Assembly: GCA_963680875.1 (NCBI GenBank)
Contig: OY804585.1
Coordinates: 45,181,414-45,245,413, forward strand
DNA length: 64,000 bases
DNA from: Bathymodiolus brooksi
Lineage: Eukaryota > Mollusca > Bivalvia > Mytilida > Modiolidae
Direction: 5' to 3'
Shown here: positions 35,486-49,600 of the stretch, piece after piece
Numbering within the stretch: the first letter of the stretch is position 1
Layout: each line of letters begins with the position of its first letter
Program-made: the position numbers and the translations under genes
The notes under the pieces: generated by a model
Told to the model about the DNA's origin: nothing
The model's input: only the letters and a program-made list of their open reading frames with translations
The model's database searches: none

Positions 35486-37637
35486 ATGTTAAGAATTCAT
35501 TCATATTTTTAATCTAGACCAAATATGCAAATCTATACGCTCGTAGTTTTGAGAAACAATATCTATCAACATCCTTGTACGGTCCTTACGTCAGCGAGCT
35601 GTCGGAATAAATGGGCTGTCGGAGTTACCATAGACCCGACTCGTCTAGATAGTATTATAAAATTCTCGGACTTTTACAATGATTTACATGAAAAGTCTTA
35701 AGAATTAAAAAAAGCTCTTTTTTTGTGGAGATTACAATGTGGGTAAGTAAACAAAATCGCCAATTTTGTTTTCCCCAAATATCCCAAATGTTCAGCCCGC
35801 ACACAAGAAGTAAGTACAATAATAAGATGCAAAATAAGCTGTCATATTAAAAAACTTGTAAATTTGGATTGTTCAAAGTCATTTCTGTAGTAGACCGTTC
35901 TTCATTTGGGATTTGATATTGAACTGAAGCAGACGACTCGCACGCGACAATCTTGGTCAACACTGCAGACGACACTAAAGTTCAGGATGAAACTTGAGGA
36001 TTTTAGAAGTTAGTACAAGTTTGTATTTATGATAGGTAAACATGATACAACGTGGTTCAACTTTCAGTTCTTGCAATCTCGACATGGGGTTTCACTTAAA
36101 GATACTTTGACACGAATCTCGGAGTTGGAAAGAGTATTTTTTGTAAAGAACTTATTCATTGTGTATTCTTTATTTTAAAAAATTGCATACGCGGTCTTAC
36201 CTTTTTAAGTCATCTAAATTGCATGACAAATGTAATTTACTAATTTCCATGGTACCAAAGGGTTTTGACAGCATGAATCCTTTATTCTTTGTGGTCCATG
36301 TTTTTGAAAGCAAATTAAAGACATTGTTGTGAAGGTTTAGCTTTGCATATTTCACCATTTTGACTTTTTTGTATTTAATGCATACTTTAAAGATTCAACA
36401 GACTTATTATGATGTACACAGTCACTGGATATCTTTATGAAAAGAAGAAAAAAATCATACTTCCTTGTATGCCTGTTGTGTTGATTATAGCATATATTTC
36501 ATTTCATTGGGGCTGTAGTTAGTTTGGGGGAGGGGGTTGGGAGGGTGGTTACATTTCATCAAAAATAAAATGCTCATCTAATTTAGACAATAAATTAAAT
36601 TTTTTTAAAAGAGGCCAAAATTTCATGCATTTTACATATTTGGAATGACATTATTTACAGAAATTTTATTTTGAATCCAATTTTGATGATTTTTTTCTAT
36701 GGATTAATTGTGCTAAGACTTTCAGTGGTAGTTGCTCAATGCCAATGGATTTCTTTCATCTCTTACAGTTTTAGATATAAACATAACCAAATGGGGTAAA
36801 AAGTACCATATTCCAATATTTTAACTTTCTTATTTTTCAATTATTATTTAGGGCATTTTTTTATTTTTGCAAAATTATTATCTTTATAAATGTGTTATTT
36901 ATGCACAGTAAAGAAAATTTGTTTTTTTTTTATGGAAAAGAGACTAAAAGGGACCCAGAAGGAATACTCAATTATTATTTTTCATAAATTTGAAGAATTT
37001 TTTTCTTTCTTTTAATCGAATGTGACAAGGGATGCAGGAAGATAGTTATGGTTTTCAAGGTAAACTTTAGTTAGGTAAAACTGGTGCAGGAGTAACTAGC
37101 TCTTGTCGACTTTCTGTAGTGGTGTCATACTGTACTATGCATAGACCTTTATTAGTTAATCATGGAATAAATATTATACAGTGGCTTGTTACAACTGTAA
37201 ATATAAATGTTTTACAAGATATTATAGAGAGCAGTACATTGTTTAATGAGTGAAACTCCTGCCTCCACAAAGTTCATCAGTGTATAATGCTATGTAAAAA
37301 TTACCGGTACATCTCAATTGTATAATTTCTTATCATATGGCCAGCATCTGAAATGCAGTGGAATCACTGATATATGGGTGATTAAAATGTCACTGGTAAG
37401 TGGTTTTACAGAGTTTCTTCTGTCCTAATGTAGCAACAGTCCTTATGATTACTAGACTAAAAAAGTTTCTTTCCCAAAAGATAACATTATTTAGAACAGT
37501 TTATTTTGTAGATTTTTCTTCCCTGAAGTGATATTTACTGATGTGTGGCATAAGTCATATGGCTAAGCTTGAAGTCTGTACTTTGTTCAATTTATGAGTT
37601 GAATCTACATTTTTTAGCTTTTAATTTTTTATTACAG
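35486..37637. other. AT-rich region upstream of FBXO47; promoter and 5' UTR probably here
   Basis: The FBXO47 start codon lies two bases after a 3' splice site, so at least one non-coding first exon must lie upstream. I could not fix its position. The 35590-36000 part has a more balanced base composition, with scattered CpGs. No other gene was seen. Confidence 0.35.
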
Positions 37638-37639
37638 AA

Positions 37640-40600
37640 ATGGATATAAAGAAATTTCTGCCTGGTAAAAAATTAAGACGATCCAACAGACTTGAAGTGA
37701 AAGAGAAAATGTCTCCAGATGTAAAGAAGATGGGACCACTAGGATATTTTGATCTGCTTCCTCTAGAACTCAAATTTTATATATTCAGATTTTTTATAGG
37801 TAAACACTATATTTGTGATAGGTATGGATGCATGCAACTCTACTGAGAGTTAGGGTGTTTAACACCACTTTCAACAATATTTCAGTTATATCGTGATGGT
37901 CAGTTTTATTGGTGGAGGAGACTGTAGTGCCCAGAGAAACCACAGACCTGTCACAAGTCACTGACATACTTTATCACATAATGTTGTTTCGAGCACATCT
38001 TGCTTGAGCGGTATTCGAACTCACAACTCCAGTGGTGATAGGCACTGATTGCATAGGTAAATCCATCTGACTTCTATAAATCTTAAAAAAAAATTCTTAA
38101 AAATCCAGTTTTCAAATCAATATTTTTTTTTCTAGACATTTATTATGATATATACGGACTCTGACAACTAATTTCAAAATTTTTGGTCCATTATTAAAAA
38201 AGTTACCGATTAGGTCTCTATGTTAAATATATTTTCAAAAGTGTAGAAATTTGGATGGAGTGGGTACAAATAACAGACTGTACCATGTGACATAGGACAT
38301 TTAAATATTAAAGGACATCAACAACAATTGACTATCTCCTTAATGGTCAGTTAATTAGTAGCCTTTTAATATTTAAATGCCCTATGTCACACGGTACAAT
38401 GAAATATATATTGAAAGCACATTATTTTGTTTTGATGTTTGGGCTCTTTACACTATTTGTACTCGCTCCATCCAGATTTCTACACTTTAGAAAATATAAT
38501 TAACATAGAGTAACATGGGTAACATTTTTAATAATGAACCAAAAATGTTGAAATAAATTGTCAGAGTTTGTATATATATATATATACCCATTACATACAT
38601 AGTGTGTTGGTACAAGACTTTGTATCAGGTCGAGCCTGTTGTGTGAACCAGTATATCACTACGATTCGCGATAGCGACGAGTTGTGATGCGGTTAGTTCA
38701 CGCAACAGGCAAGACCTGATATAAAATCTTGTACCAACACACTATGTATGTAATAAATTTATCTAACATTTCAATAAATACGAATTTTAAGCAAATAACA
38801 AGGGTTGAATTAAAATTTATACAATACTCTCAGGGAGACTACATTTTGTGCATGACGTCACGTTATTTTTTCCGTTCATTCACCAATGTCAGGTTACTGT
38901 GTTTTGTCTCGCATTCCAATGATATGACGTCATGTCAAAGTAGTTCGGCAGAGAACGTCTCGTGCAACGTCGCACCAGTGTGGTGATACAACATCTTGTT
39001 TCATACACCTTACATCTGACAGGCGACTTTCGTCAATGTCAAAGTAAAATGTACATAATGTTAGATAATAACATCTAGAAAAAAAATTGTTGATGTGAAA
39101 ACTGGATTTTTGAGAATTTTTTTCTGAAGATTTATAGAAATCAAACAGACTTTAGTTGTAAATTAACTACCATACGATCATGATGGCCCCAACTCTACTG
39201 AGATGTGTGATAGACACATATGATTCCATTGAATGTCATAGTCATACAAGATGAAATTCATATTTACACATTTATAAAATTATACTCATGATCTTTGGTG
39301 TACATGTAGAAGAGAATTAGTACAGAAATGGTCCTCAATATCAAATTGTTTTTGTAATTTATTCTAAAATGTGCAAAATTTTCATATGGTAATACACAGG
39401 TTTAATGGCATAAAACAGAAAAATGACCAAATTAAGCTCCTCACAAAAAAGTATGTGTGCATAGTTGACCACAAAATGGCTGTTACTATATTTGTACTGA
39501 TTTTCGTGTGTTTTAAAATTCATATTAATTTGAAATAGACTATACCAGCAACGATAGTAGGGAGTATGATCTTGTAATATATAAAATAAATGTTATGAAT
39601 TGGATTAATGGTTCCTGCCCGATAGTCCGAAGGCTCAATAATCCGAAAGCCCAAGTCTGAATGCCCAATAGTCCCCGGATTAAAAAATGGTGAAGATGTC
39701 AGTGACATTTAAAAGTTGATTAAAAACTTTCTTTCTTGAAGCTGCTTCAAGTTGCATTGCTTGTCAACGCTCTCAGAATGTGACAGGTGAAACAGTAATT
39801 CATGACTGGACAAAGGCTAGGATTTCAGTGCAGCTTAGATGTCTCTTGACTTTAATTTACATTATTACACTTTGTGTTTTGTTGTATATATCTCCAGTAA
39901 ATGAGTAAAGCGTAACTAATTTGATTGATTTTCTGTTTATTTTATAATTATGTATAATTTAATCTTTATGAAGTGCTGTCTGATACACTGGGTTGCATAA
40001 TTTTATACAACAATACAAATCAATGTGTCAACTTGGAAATTATCAGCTTAGGTCATTGAATGGTTTCAGCTACATACCTTTTGTCAGTTATAAGTTATTG
40101 ATCGATCACATGGTTAATTATTCCCTTTGTCTTATTAAGTTATTAAGTCTGATTGAGGACACTTTGCATTTGTATTCATGTGTAGTTATTTTCATGAAAA
40201 AAACACTAAAAAAACCCAGACATTCAAAATTAAAATTTGTATCCTGTGTGTTCATTTACACAACTTAATTTATCATGTTTAAATTGATGTTTATTTTTTA
40301 GTTGAAGATTTAAGTATATTAACGCTAGCATCAAAAGCTATGAGGAATTTGATAGAAGGCTATCGAGTTTTGTCTCCCTGCCTGACCAACAAACTTGTAC
40401 AACAACTACATGCCACAAATATTACATTACCAGTAGAAAAACAAAGTGACTATCTCAGGGAATTCAATAAACAAGGTTTGATCAAATTTTTGTTCTATAA
40501 AGGTAGTTTAAGGGTATAAATTAGAAATGGTATCTAGAATGGCTTATTATCTTCAGATTTGTTTGTCTGAATAGAGTTCAACTTGAAAAAATGATGTGGA

Positions 40601-43600
40601 TAAAATTTTGAAACACAAACAAAGGCGTTTAGATATTTATACCTTAGCATGATAATAAGCCAATGTATAAATGTATAGTCAAACAATTAATTTTACAATT
40701 TTTTTTATGACAGTAAAACATGTCCATTAGATTAAATTGAACTCTTTTCAATTATATTTTTATGGCGCTGTCTGTAAAAGGATACAATTTTCATCTCAGA
40801 ACATACTTTTATATACCTGCATGTATAACACAAGATTTCCATGTTTTTATAGGAAGTTTATTTATAACATGATCAGATCATTATCCTTGTATACTAAGCA
40901 ACATGAACCTCCTTGGGACCGGATTGTGTGTTCAAAATAGGTGTTTGGTTAATAACAAAGATTTCCTATATCGAGACATTATTTAAAGTTCAGTTTATAC
41001 AGGATTCAATTTTATTCAGAGTTCGGTTTATACAAGTTTCACTTTATTCATTTAATACTTTGTTTTAAGCATTAATGTTGTTTATAATGTTAATTTAACA
41101 TAGTTTCTGCAAACTACCCACCATTGAACCATTTTTCAGTTTATAAATCTTAATGAAAGCTAAGTAACAAACACACATACAAAATTACCTTAAATTGTGA
41201 ACAGTCTCATTCCCATTTATTTGAGATGAAATTTTACAAATATTTTTCAGGACTACTGATAAAAAGAACAACATGTTTATATTCCACAAGAGACAGACTG
41301 AAAATTGTAAATGAATATTTGACAAAGGTATTGACAAAAAAAAATCAGAATTATCCCCTATTGTGATTTCAAAAGTTTTATGTTGTGTATCACAACTTTA
41401 TATGTGTATATTAAAATGAACAGGTTTAAGGAAGGAAGCTGAAGTAATAAGAGAAAACTAAGCATTGATATGATTACTGGTAACAGACCATTTGCACATT
41501 TCAGACTTTAGATTAAAATTATGTTTTATGCATTTTTATAGGAGTTATGTCCCTTTATTGCAAGTAAAATTTCATGCAAAGTTCAATGAATATACCATAT
41601 AGTCAAACTTGTATATAAAGGGGACTCAAGGGAACCTAAAAATGTGCCTTTTATGAGCAGTGGCCCTTTATATACAGGTTAAAATTATATGCATTATTCA
41701 TTAATGAAGAAAATGAGGCTGCCCTTTATAGATAGAGATTTGTTATAGGGGTGTCCTTTAAGGATGATTTGACTGTATATTATTTTCATAAGTTCTGCAC
41801 AGTATAAATGTTGTAACAACTTGTGATTTTTCTTTTTACTATAAAACTCACCCCTTCATTTTTGTTCAAGTATCAAATATCAACAAATTATAAGAATTGC
41901 ATAGAACTGGTGCCAATTTACCCACAGTAAGAAATTAAATAACTCCTATAAAAATGTGTAAACACATTTAATTTTAGAATCAAAATAGGAATGTGCAAAT
42001 GGTCTGCTTTACACCACTTTCATTTTTTTTTCTCTCTCATGTGTATCACATTGATCAATAAGCCAGTGTACATGTTCAAAGAGAAAGCCAGTGGCTAGAA
42101 TTAATTTTGTTTATGTTCATCCTCCATATAAATAGAAAAAAAAGCTTAATATCTATATTAGGAAAAGAAGGTACATTTTGAAAATGGTAAATATTATCAA
42201 GAAGAAGAAACCCACCAATCAACCTGAATAGGCAGGTAGACATGGTAATATAGTGGTCATCTATAAAATCCACTATCATTCAGCAACTATACTGCTTTTC
42301 ACCCTTTCAAACTCTTCTTTATACCTAGCCAACAATTCTGTAACCAAAAAAAAAACACACAATGACTATTATAACCTCAGCAGACTCCTGCAGATTTGTT
42401 TTATATGAGAATTGTATGGCCTTCAGTATTTATGAAATGAGGAGATATTAATCCTTACAATGAAACTGTTGAGATCTATTGGAATCCAATATGATTAAAT
42501 CCGTAAAAATTTGGTACATTTCTAGCTCACCTGGCAGAAATGGTCATGTGAGTTATTTCAAAATATATGTGTGCAATTTAGTTTTTTTTTAAGAACTTAT
42601 TAATTTTTCTTTCAGATGACTTGTGAAAATACTTGTAAATGTGAGAAAATATCTAGATGTATTTCTCTGACATGTTTTGGAAAGTTTCTTCATACAGTGA
42701 TTGCAGGTTGGGATGATTCTGAGTGTATCAAAGCATTTGAGGCAATAAATAATCACACAGCTATCAACAAAAAAGTCAAAATGATTGTCAATTCTAAACC
42801 AGGTAAAAAAGTCAAAATGATTGTCAATTCTAAACCAGGTAAAAAAGTCAAAATGTTTGTCAATTCTAAACCAGGTAAAGAAACACATAGCAATGAAACA
42901 GTTAATTTAATCAACCGTTAACTAATAGCTTCTATTTAAATTCATGTAACTAGAACAAAACAAAATATATTTCAATTAGCAGATAGTTTTATTATTACAT
43001 ATATTAAAAAAAGGAACACATATCTTCATGTTTTCTGTAATTTCTGGAATTTACTCTATGATCAAGTTGGAGAAACTCTTTAATACATTCATAAAGAGGA
43101 TGAAAGGAGATGGGGGAAGAAGAATAAAAATAAATGTGGCCTGCAGGGTCAATAACTTTTATGAACTTGACTGTGACAGTAGTCATGATATGCATGGATG
43201 AATTTCATTGAATTCCATCAATAGTTATTACATGTATTTGCAATCTAAGTGTTAATTGCAGAAAATCTCACAAGTATTTGTTTTATTTTACAGGTTTACA
43301 TACCAAATGTGAATATGAGATAAGATGTTATTTTAGACGTTTGTACTTAGACCATTGTCGGTCCATAAATGAGAGAGCTTTCTGGATGACTAGAATGCTA
43401 AAATCCTGGCCTATGGTTCATCAAGCTAGACTTCTGTACATTCTGTATGGACCAACTGCAGATGGTACTATATATTAAAAGAATTATTCTCATTTTCCAT
43501 TTTGCACTAAAATGAGGTTAAGCAGCTATAATAACATAATAACATAATAACAGCAACATTAAGCAGAAAAAAATGACTTTTTGTATGTGTGGTAAAAAAA

Positions 43601-46600
43601 TACATTGGTTTTCCTGTGTTAATATTGACATCAGAAAAAATAAAATATTTTGCATGAATGGGAGAAGACTGTTTCTGAATATTTTTTACATTGTTGAACA
43701 TATCAATGATTTCTCTTTTTATATTTAATCATCTTCATATCTAAAATGTAGAAACAGTGTGGATACCAACTTTTAATCCAAAACTAAATACAGGAAAATT
43801 ATAGGGATACAATATTAAAAAGGAATGATATAATATAATGTTTTATTTTATTAGAAGACAAATTAACATTCATTCATAGACTTTTTATGAAATTATTGCA
43901 TTATGACACCAATAATAATCTGATTAGAAATTTCAACCAGCATATTAAAATGTAGGTAAGGTAAACAGAAAGTGATTATATTTGTATAATTTTTACCAAT
44001 ATCTGTAACTTGCTATTGACCAGCCTCTTTGATCTAGTTTAACAAAATGTTTGAGTCTTTAAAAATAATTTTTTCTAAACTTTGACATGTTTTTGATCTC
44101 CCAGTACATGGGAACCTTGATGACTGCTCTTCCTCCCACAGTCAACATTGTAGTATATTAGGTGTCAATGGAAGTGTGTAACGAAGATGCATTTCTAACA
44201 TAAATTTATATTTCAGAGGAAATTTTGTGGTATGAATTATGTGAGAACACACCAATAGATTCTGAACAGTCAGCCAAACATTTTGGAGAGTTAGCTAATT
44301 CCTTGCAGATCTTACATTGTTATCAGAAAGAATGGTCAGAAGATAACATTATCACTTTGTTAGATGAATTAACAAGTAAGGGTTACAAAATATGTAAAAC
44401 TATATCTGTAAACAATCAATCCTCATAGTTTTGCCTCTTGTAAATATGGGTGCACTCTCGATGGGGGGCTGTCAGGTTATAATATAGAAAGCCTGACAGC
44501 AGACCATAGTGAGAAACGTCTTTGGAGAGTGCCATAAATAGGGGTGTAACAATCCACGGGGCACAGATTCATTACTTGCGATCAAAGAATCAATATGTGA
44601 CCCCTGAAACAAGCGAGCTCTCCACAGGTGAGGTAGTAAAACTGTAATAAACAAACATGACAACTTTTGTTTCCCCAGGTTCACACAATTCTCCTGTGTG
44701 GAAATTCTTCGGTTTTAATGAAACACAACCTGATTGAGATAGGTCAATAAACAAGAGTATGACGGATTGTCCTATTTGTGATGCAAAAATGAAATATAAT
44801 GGCAAAGCATATTGCAAGACATCACATGGATATCAACATCACAAAAACTCTTGATTGTTTTCAGTCATGTTAAGCAGCCAACTAAGTCTAAGATTATTCT
44901 AGGTAAATCCATTATTGTGGTGCCAGGCTAATAGTTATAAATATCCACATCTTTCGGCTGTGTCAATATTTATTTAGGGAATTGACATACCCAGTTCAAT
45001 TTTAGTATTTGATTTTAGAAAAACTTTCTTATTACCCACTAGACTTGCTAGCATAAAGCATTCTAGCCAAAAGTGTGTTAGTTCTATAGTTATTAGTAAA
45101 ACAAAATTTATTAAAACATGTTTTATATTTCTTTATTCAATTAAATTTAGAATTATTATTATTACAAACAAAATAAAACACTGATATTACAAATAACCTA
45201 CATTAAAGAAAATGTTTTGCAGCAACTGAACTAATGAACAACAGCGTACACTTCTTCATTATTAAGCAATGAATTTTCATTAGTTTTAAGTATTGTGATA
45301 CAATGTATGTATAGGATCATGACCTTAGTAGTATCTTGAGAAAGTGGTATCGTAACACCCCTAATCATAAACTACAGGTCAAGTTATATTTTCACTGTGG
45401 TGGTATATACCCTTCAATAGTTATGTCCCTTTAAAATAGACATAGGAAAATCAGCAAAATTATTGGTGACCAGATGAGGTTTTTTTTAATAATTTTTATG
45501 TATAAGCAAAATGACTGGAATTGGAAAAGGAGAGTTGACCCATTCCCATTGATATTTCATCTGAAAATTATAATTCCCCCATTTGTTCTGCCAGATACAT
45601 TTTGTCCAGGAGCATCTGTTGGCTGTGCCAACATTTTTTCTTGTTTTCAGGACTCCCACTACTTTGAAATCAGAGGGAGAAGTGACTTCTCTTTCAGGTT
45701 CTGACAAAAGAGAAGTGAGAGACAACAGGGAGAAGTGGTGAGAGTACAGGGAGAAGTCAAAATATTTCTCTAATTGTACCACTTTTCACATTCGTGGGGC
45801 ATTATCGTGGCATTCGTATGTTATAATGTACTTGTTATGCATTAAGGTATATTCAGTAGTTGTTTAATTCCTTGTCTTTGTTAGCATATCATCTCTCTGA
45901 TTTACATATGTCCTTGTATTTGTTTTTTGTTTGTTTGTATTAAATAAACCTTTTTCAGATTCTTTGTTTTGTCTTGCAGATGATAAAGGCACATATATGA
46001 TAGTCAACTATTGTTCAATAAGTAATAAATAAATAAAATTGAATAATTATTTAATCAAATTTTAATGAGTGTATATTATTTACATTGCTTATCTTTAATC
46101 ACTGATTGATATTAATTAAGAAACTAATCATATCCACAAAGTTAACAATCCCTTTGGATAGCCGCCATCAAACCCTAAATAAATGAAATGAAACAATACC
46201 GACATTATTTTCCCGAGTACGGATCCGTAGTACAGTTTTTATATTCGTAACTGTTTCGATTACGTCCCTTTACAATGGCGGTTTGAAAAACGGAAATTTT
46301 GTAGTAAAAATATACAGATGTTTTACTGTTAAAACAGTTAAAATTAGCAAAGCGACTTGGTAAAATTACAGGGCGACTTCCACTTCTCTTTTGGCTCTAG
46401 TACAAAGCGAAGTGAACAGCCACAAGGCGACTTCTTCGTCCGAATCGCCCTCCAATGTGAGCCCTGGTTTTAAATAGCATATGCACCTTAGAAGAGTTTA
46501 TTTATTCCTATGAAATGCACCAATCTGTTAAAATATTGGATATATAGAACACAAACCTGTATTAAGAGGCCACCTTTAGGACAAAGAAAAAAGTTGTCTT

Positions 46601-49600
46601 TTAAGACAGGTGACCTCTTAAAAGAGGTTAAATTCATATGAAATTTTCTATGACAGGTCAAGAAAAAGGTGACCTTTTAATACAAGTGGCTGCTCAATAG
46701 AGGTGATTGCATGGGCAGGATTGACTGTAGATACATGTTATTTACTACAGTGTTGTTTATTTCCAGGTTCTCCAGATGAATGGTTAGCAGAGAATGTTGC
46801 ACACTTACTACTATCATGTGGTGATGTTATCACATCTAAACTATTGACGAGTAAAGCTATCAATGGCAGAATAATGGAACTGTCTAGTATTACAACATCC
46901 TTCTGTGTGGTAATTATATCCCCTTGTTAAGACAAGTAAAGCTATCAATGGCAGAATAATGGAACTGTCTAGTATAACAACATCCTTCTGTGTGGTAATT
47001 ATCTCCCCTTGTTAAGACAAGTAAAGCTATCAATGGCAGAATAATGGAACTGTCTAGTATTACAACATCCTTCTGTGTGGTAATTATATCCCCTTGTTAA
47101 GACAAGTAAAGCTATCAATGGCAGAATAATGGAACTGTCTAGTATAACAACATCCTTCTGTGTGGTAATTATCTCCCCTTGTTAAGACAAGTAAAGCTAC
47201 CAATGGCAGAATAATGGAACTGTCTAGTATTACAACATCCTTCTGTGTGGTAATTATCTCCCCTTGTTAAGACAAGTAAAGCTATCAATGGCAGAATAAT
47301 GGAACTGTCTAGTATAACAACATCCTTCTGTGTGGTAATTATCTCCCCTTGCTAGAGTTAATGAGTGCTTACTAATTATATTATTTTGGGATAATTTTTT
47401 ATGTCTGTTTGTACTAGACTAGTACTCTGAACAGGGGTGTGGAAATACTGAAATGTGCTACTTGTCCCCGGGCAAGTTATCTGAAAAAAGTTACTTGTCC
47501 TGTTTTTTGTATTTAAACATTTGATACTTGCAAACACATTTACTAAATTGAACTTGTTTATATTGTCTATTACATCATTGCGTAAAATTTGAAACATAGT
47601 TTTAATAAAGTTAACACAAACACCCCTGTCTAAGTCACTAAGTGATCACTGCCAAAATGAAAACCATTTTAAATTTGGATATCAGATAGGAATGTGCAGT
47701 CAGAGAATAGCCGGTTGTTTTTAGATACAGAATAAGCTGTGTTGAAAAAAATTCTAATATCAATCAAGTTCATTTTGATTAACCTTGGCAATGGCTTTAT
47801 CCATCAAACCAGTCATGTATTTAGTCTTAGTGGTGTCTTCATACTTTCCAATGACTGGTGGGAAGATAAGTATCCATTCTGTCCACGATTTTGCCAATAA
47901 ACATTAATGATTTCTAGTCAGCAAAATCAGAACATTTCCTACAGATATTGCAATATGAGACACTATCAGAATACAGCATTAAAAATAAGAAATCGGCTAG
48001 CCACTTGGACTGAATAGTCCGTTAGCTATTTGGGTGTTTTTCCTCAAATTATGTGTCCTTTTCCGCTCGAGTTTTGCGTTTGTTAACTTTCTCGTGATGT
48101 TCATTGTGACCAGAACATTTCCCAGTCTTTTTTTAATATTATTTAATATTTGTTCATTGTAACGACTGCAACCCGATTTGTATTATATGTTCATGGATGT
48201 TAGGCCCTGTTTGTTTACGAAAAGCCATAGAAAAGCAAGGAAACGTCACATTCGGAACATTAATAAAAAAAACCTGTTACATGGTCCCGGTTATCGTTAG
48301 ATAAATGTAGTACAATTATCATTGCAATCGGGTCGTAATACTCAACTTAGAACTTGTACAATTCTGGTTATTATATTGTGTTTGCTCCGTTTCTTATTAT
48401 TATTATTATTCTTCTTCTTCTTCTTCTTTCTTTCTTCCGCCAAAAGTTTATCCGACACATTTCTCGGCGACTACTGAACGGAAATCAATGAAACTTCACA
48501 GGAATGTTAAGCACTATGAGTAGATGTGCAGACTACTTTCGGAATTTTCAAAATGGCCGAAAGGCTAAAAATTTGAAAAACACAAAAATGATCATAGCAG
48601 GTTACTCGCCAAACAGAAATTGATGAAACTTGATAGGAACAACATCCACATCTAGTGGAACGAGATAAGCCAAAAAAATCGGAATCGGTTGGACAAACTT
48701 TGTTGCAGTTGCCATGGAAACAAAAAAGGGGGGATTTAAAAAAAATTTGGATTCCTTTCATCAAACTTCATGAAACTTTGTAGGAATATCCAACGTAGTG
48801 TGTGGCAGCTTTTGGGGGTTGAAAAAAATTCAAAATGGCGGCCGTTGCCATGGTAACCAAGGTACAAAATGGCCACCAAATACAAAAATCCTCCGATTTG
48901 GGCGAAATTTGGTTTCCAAGTAGATTATGATGTTGCGAATTGATATTCATCGTTAGTTTGCTATGGTGCTCGGAATAGGATGAAACTTTCCAGAAATTTT
49001 GTCTGACGTGTACACATAATTTTGAGGCTTACAAATTTCAGAATGGCTGCCGTTGCCACAAAAAATGTGAAAAATTTAAAGTGCTCGGAATTGGATGAAA
49101 CTTAAAAGAAATGTTGTATGGCATGTGTATAAATGGTTTTGAGGCTTGGAAATTTCAAAATGCCTGCCGTTGCCATGCAAACCGCAAAAACACTCAATTT
49201 AACACAAAAGTTAATAACAACCGTATCTTTTCAGACTTAGTATGCAAATAGCTATCTAATATTTGCTTATTAATATAATAGTGTATGACAAACATCTTTT
49301 GCATTTGATTTCATGCTAATAATATAGTCTTCTAACATCTCCATTACTGGTGTTGTAGATGATGGCAGACAATTGAAGCCATTTTTTTCTTGCTTTGCTT
49401 ACTAGTTTATTGTAGCACATTGTAGGGTAACATAACAAAGAAGCCCTACTATAGACATGATAGAGTCAAAGACTGGGCTCTAATTATTTCTTGCTATCTT
49501 CTCACACTATTCTTCATTCATACCACTAGTACTTGCATTGTTAGTTTGGGGGACATTTGTAACACTCTGCGTTACAGTAACCAATATTTTTAGATGCTTT

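Noticed and set aside
46703..46930. Use of the longer reading through the exon 7 donor (ending in VVIISPC)
   Set aside because: Homology to FBXO47 ends at the GTAATT donor and resumes in exon 8 in phase; reading on hits a stop at once.
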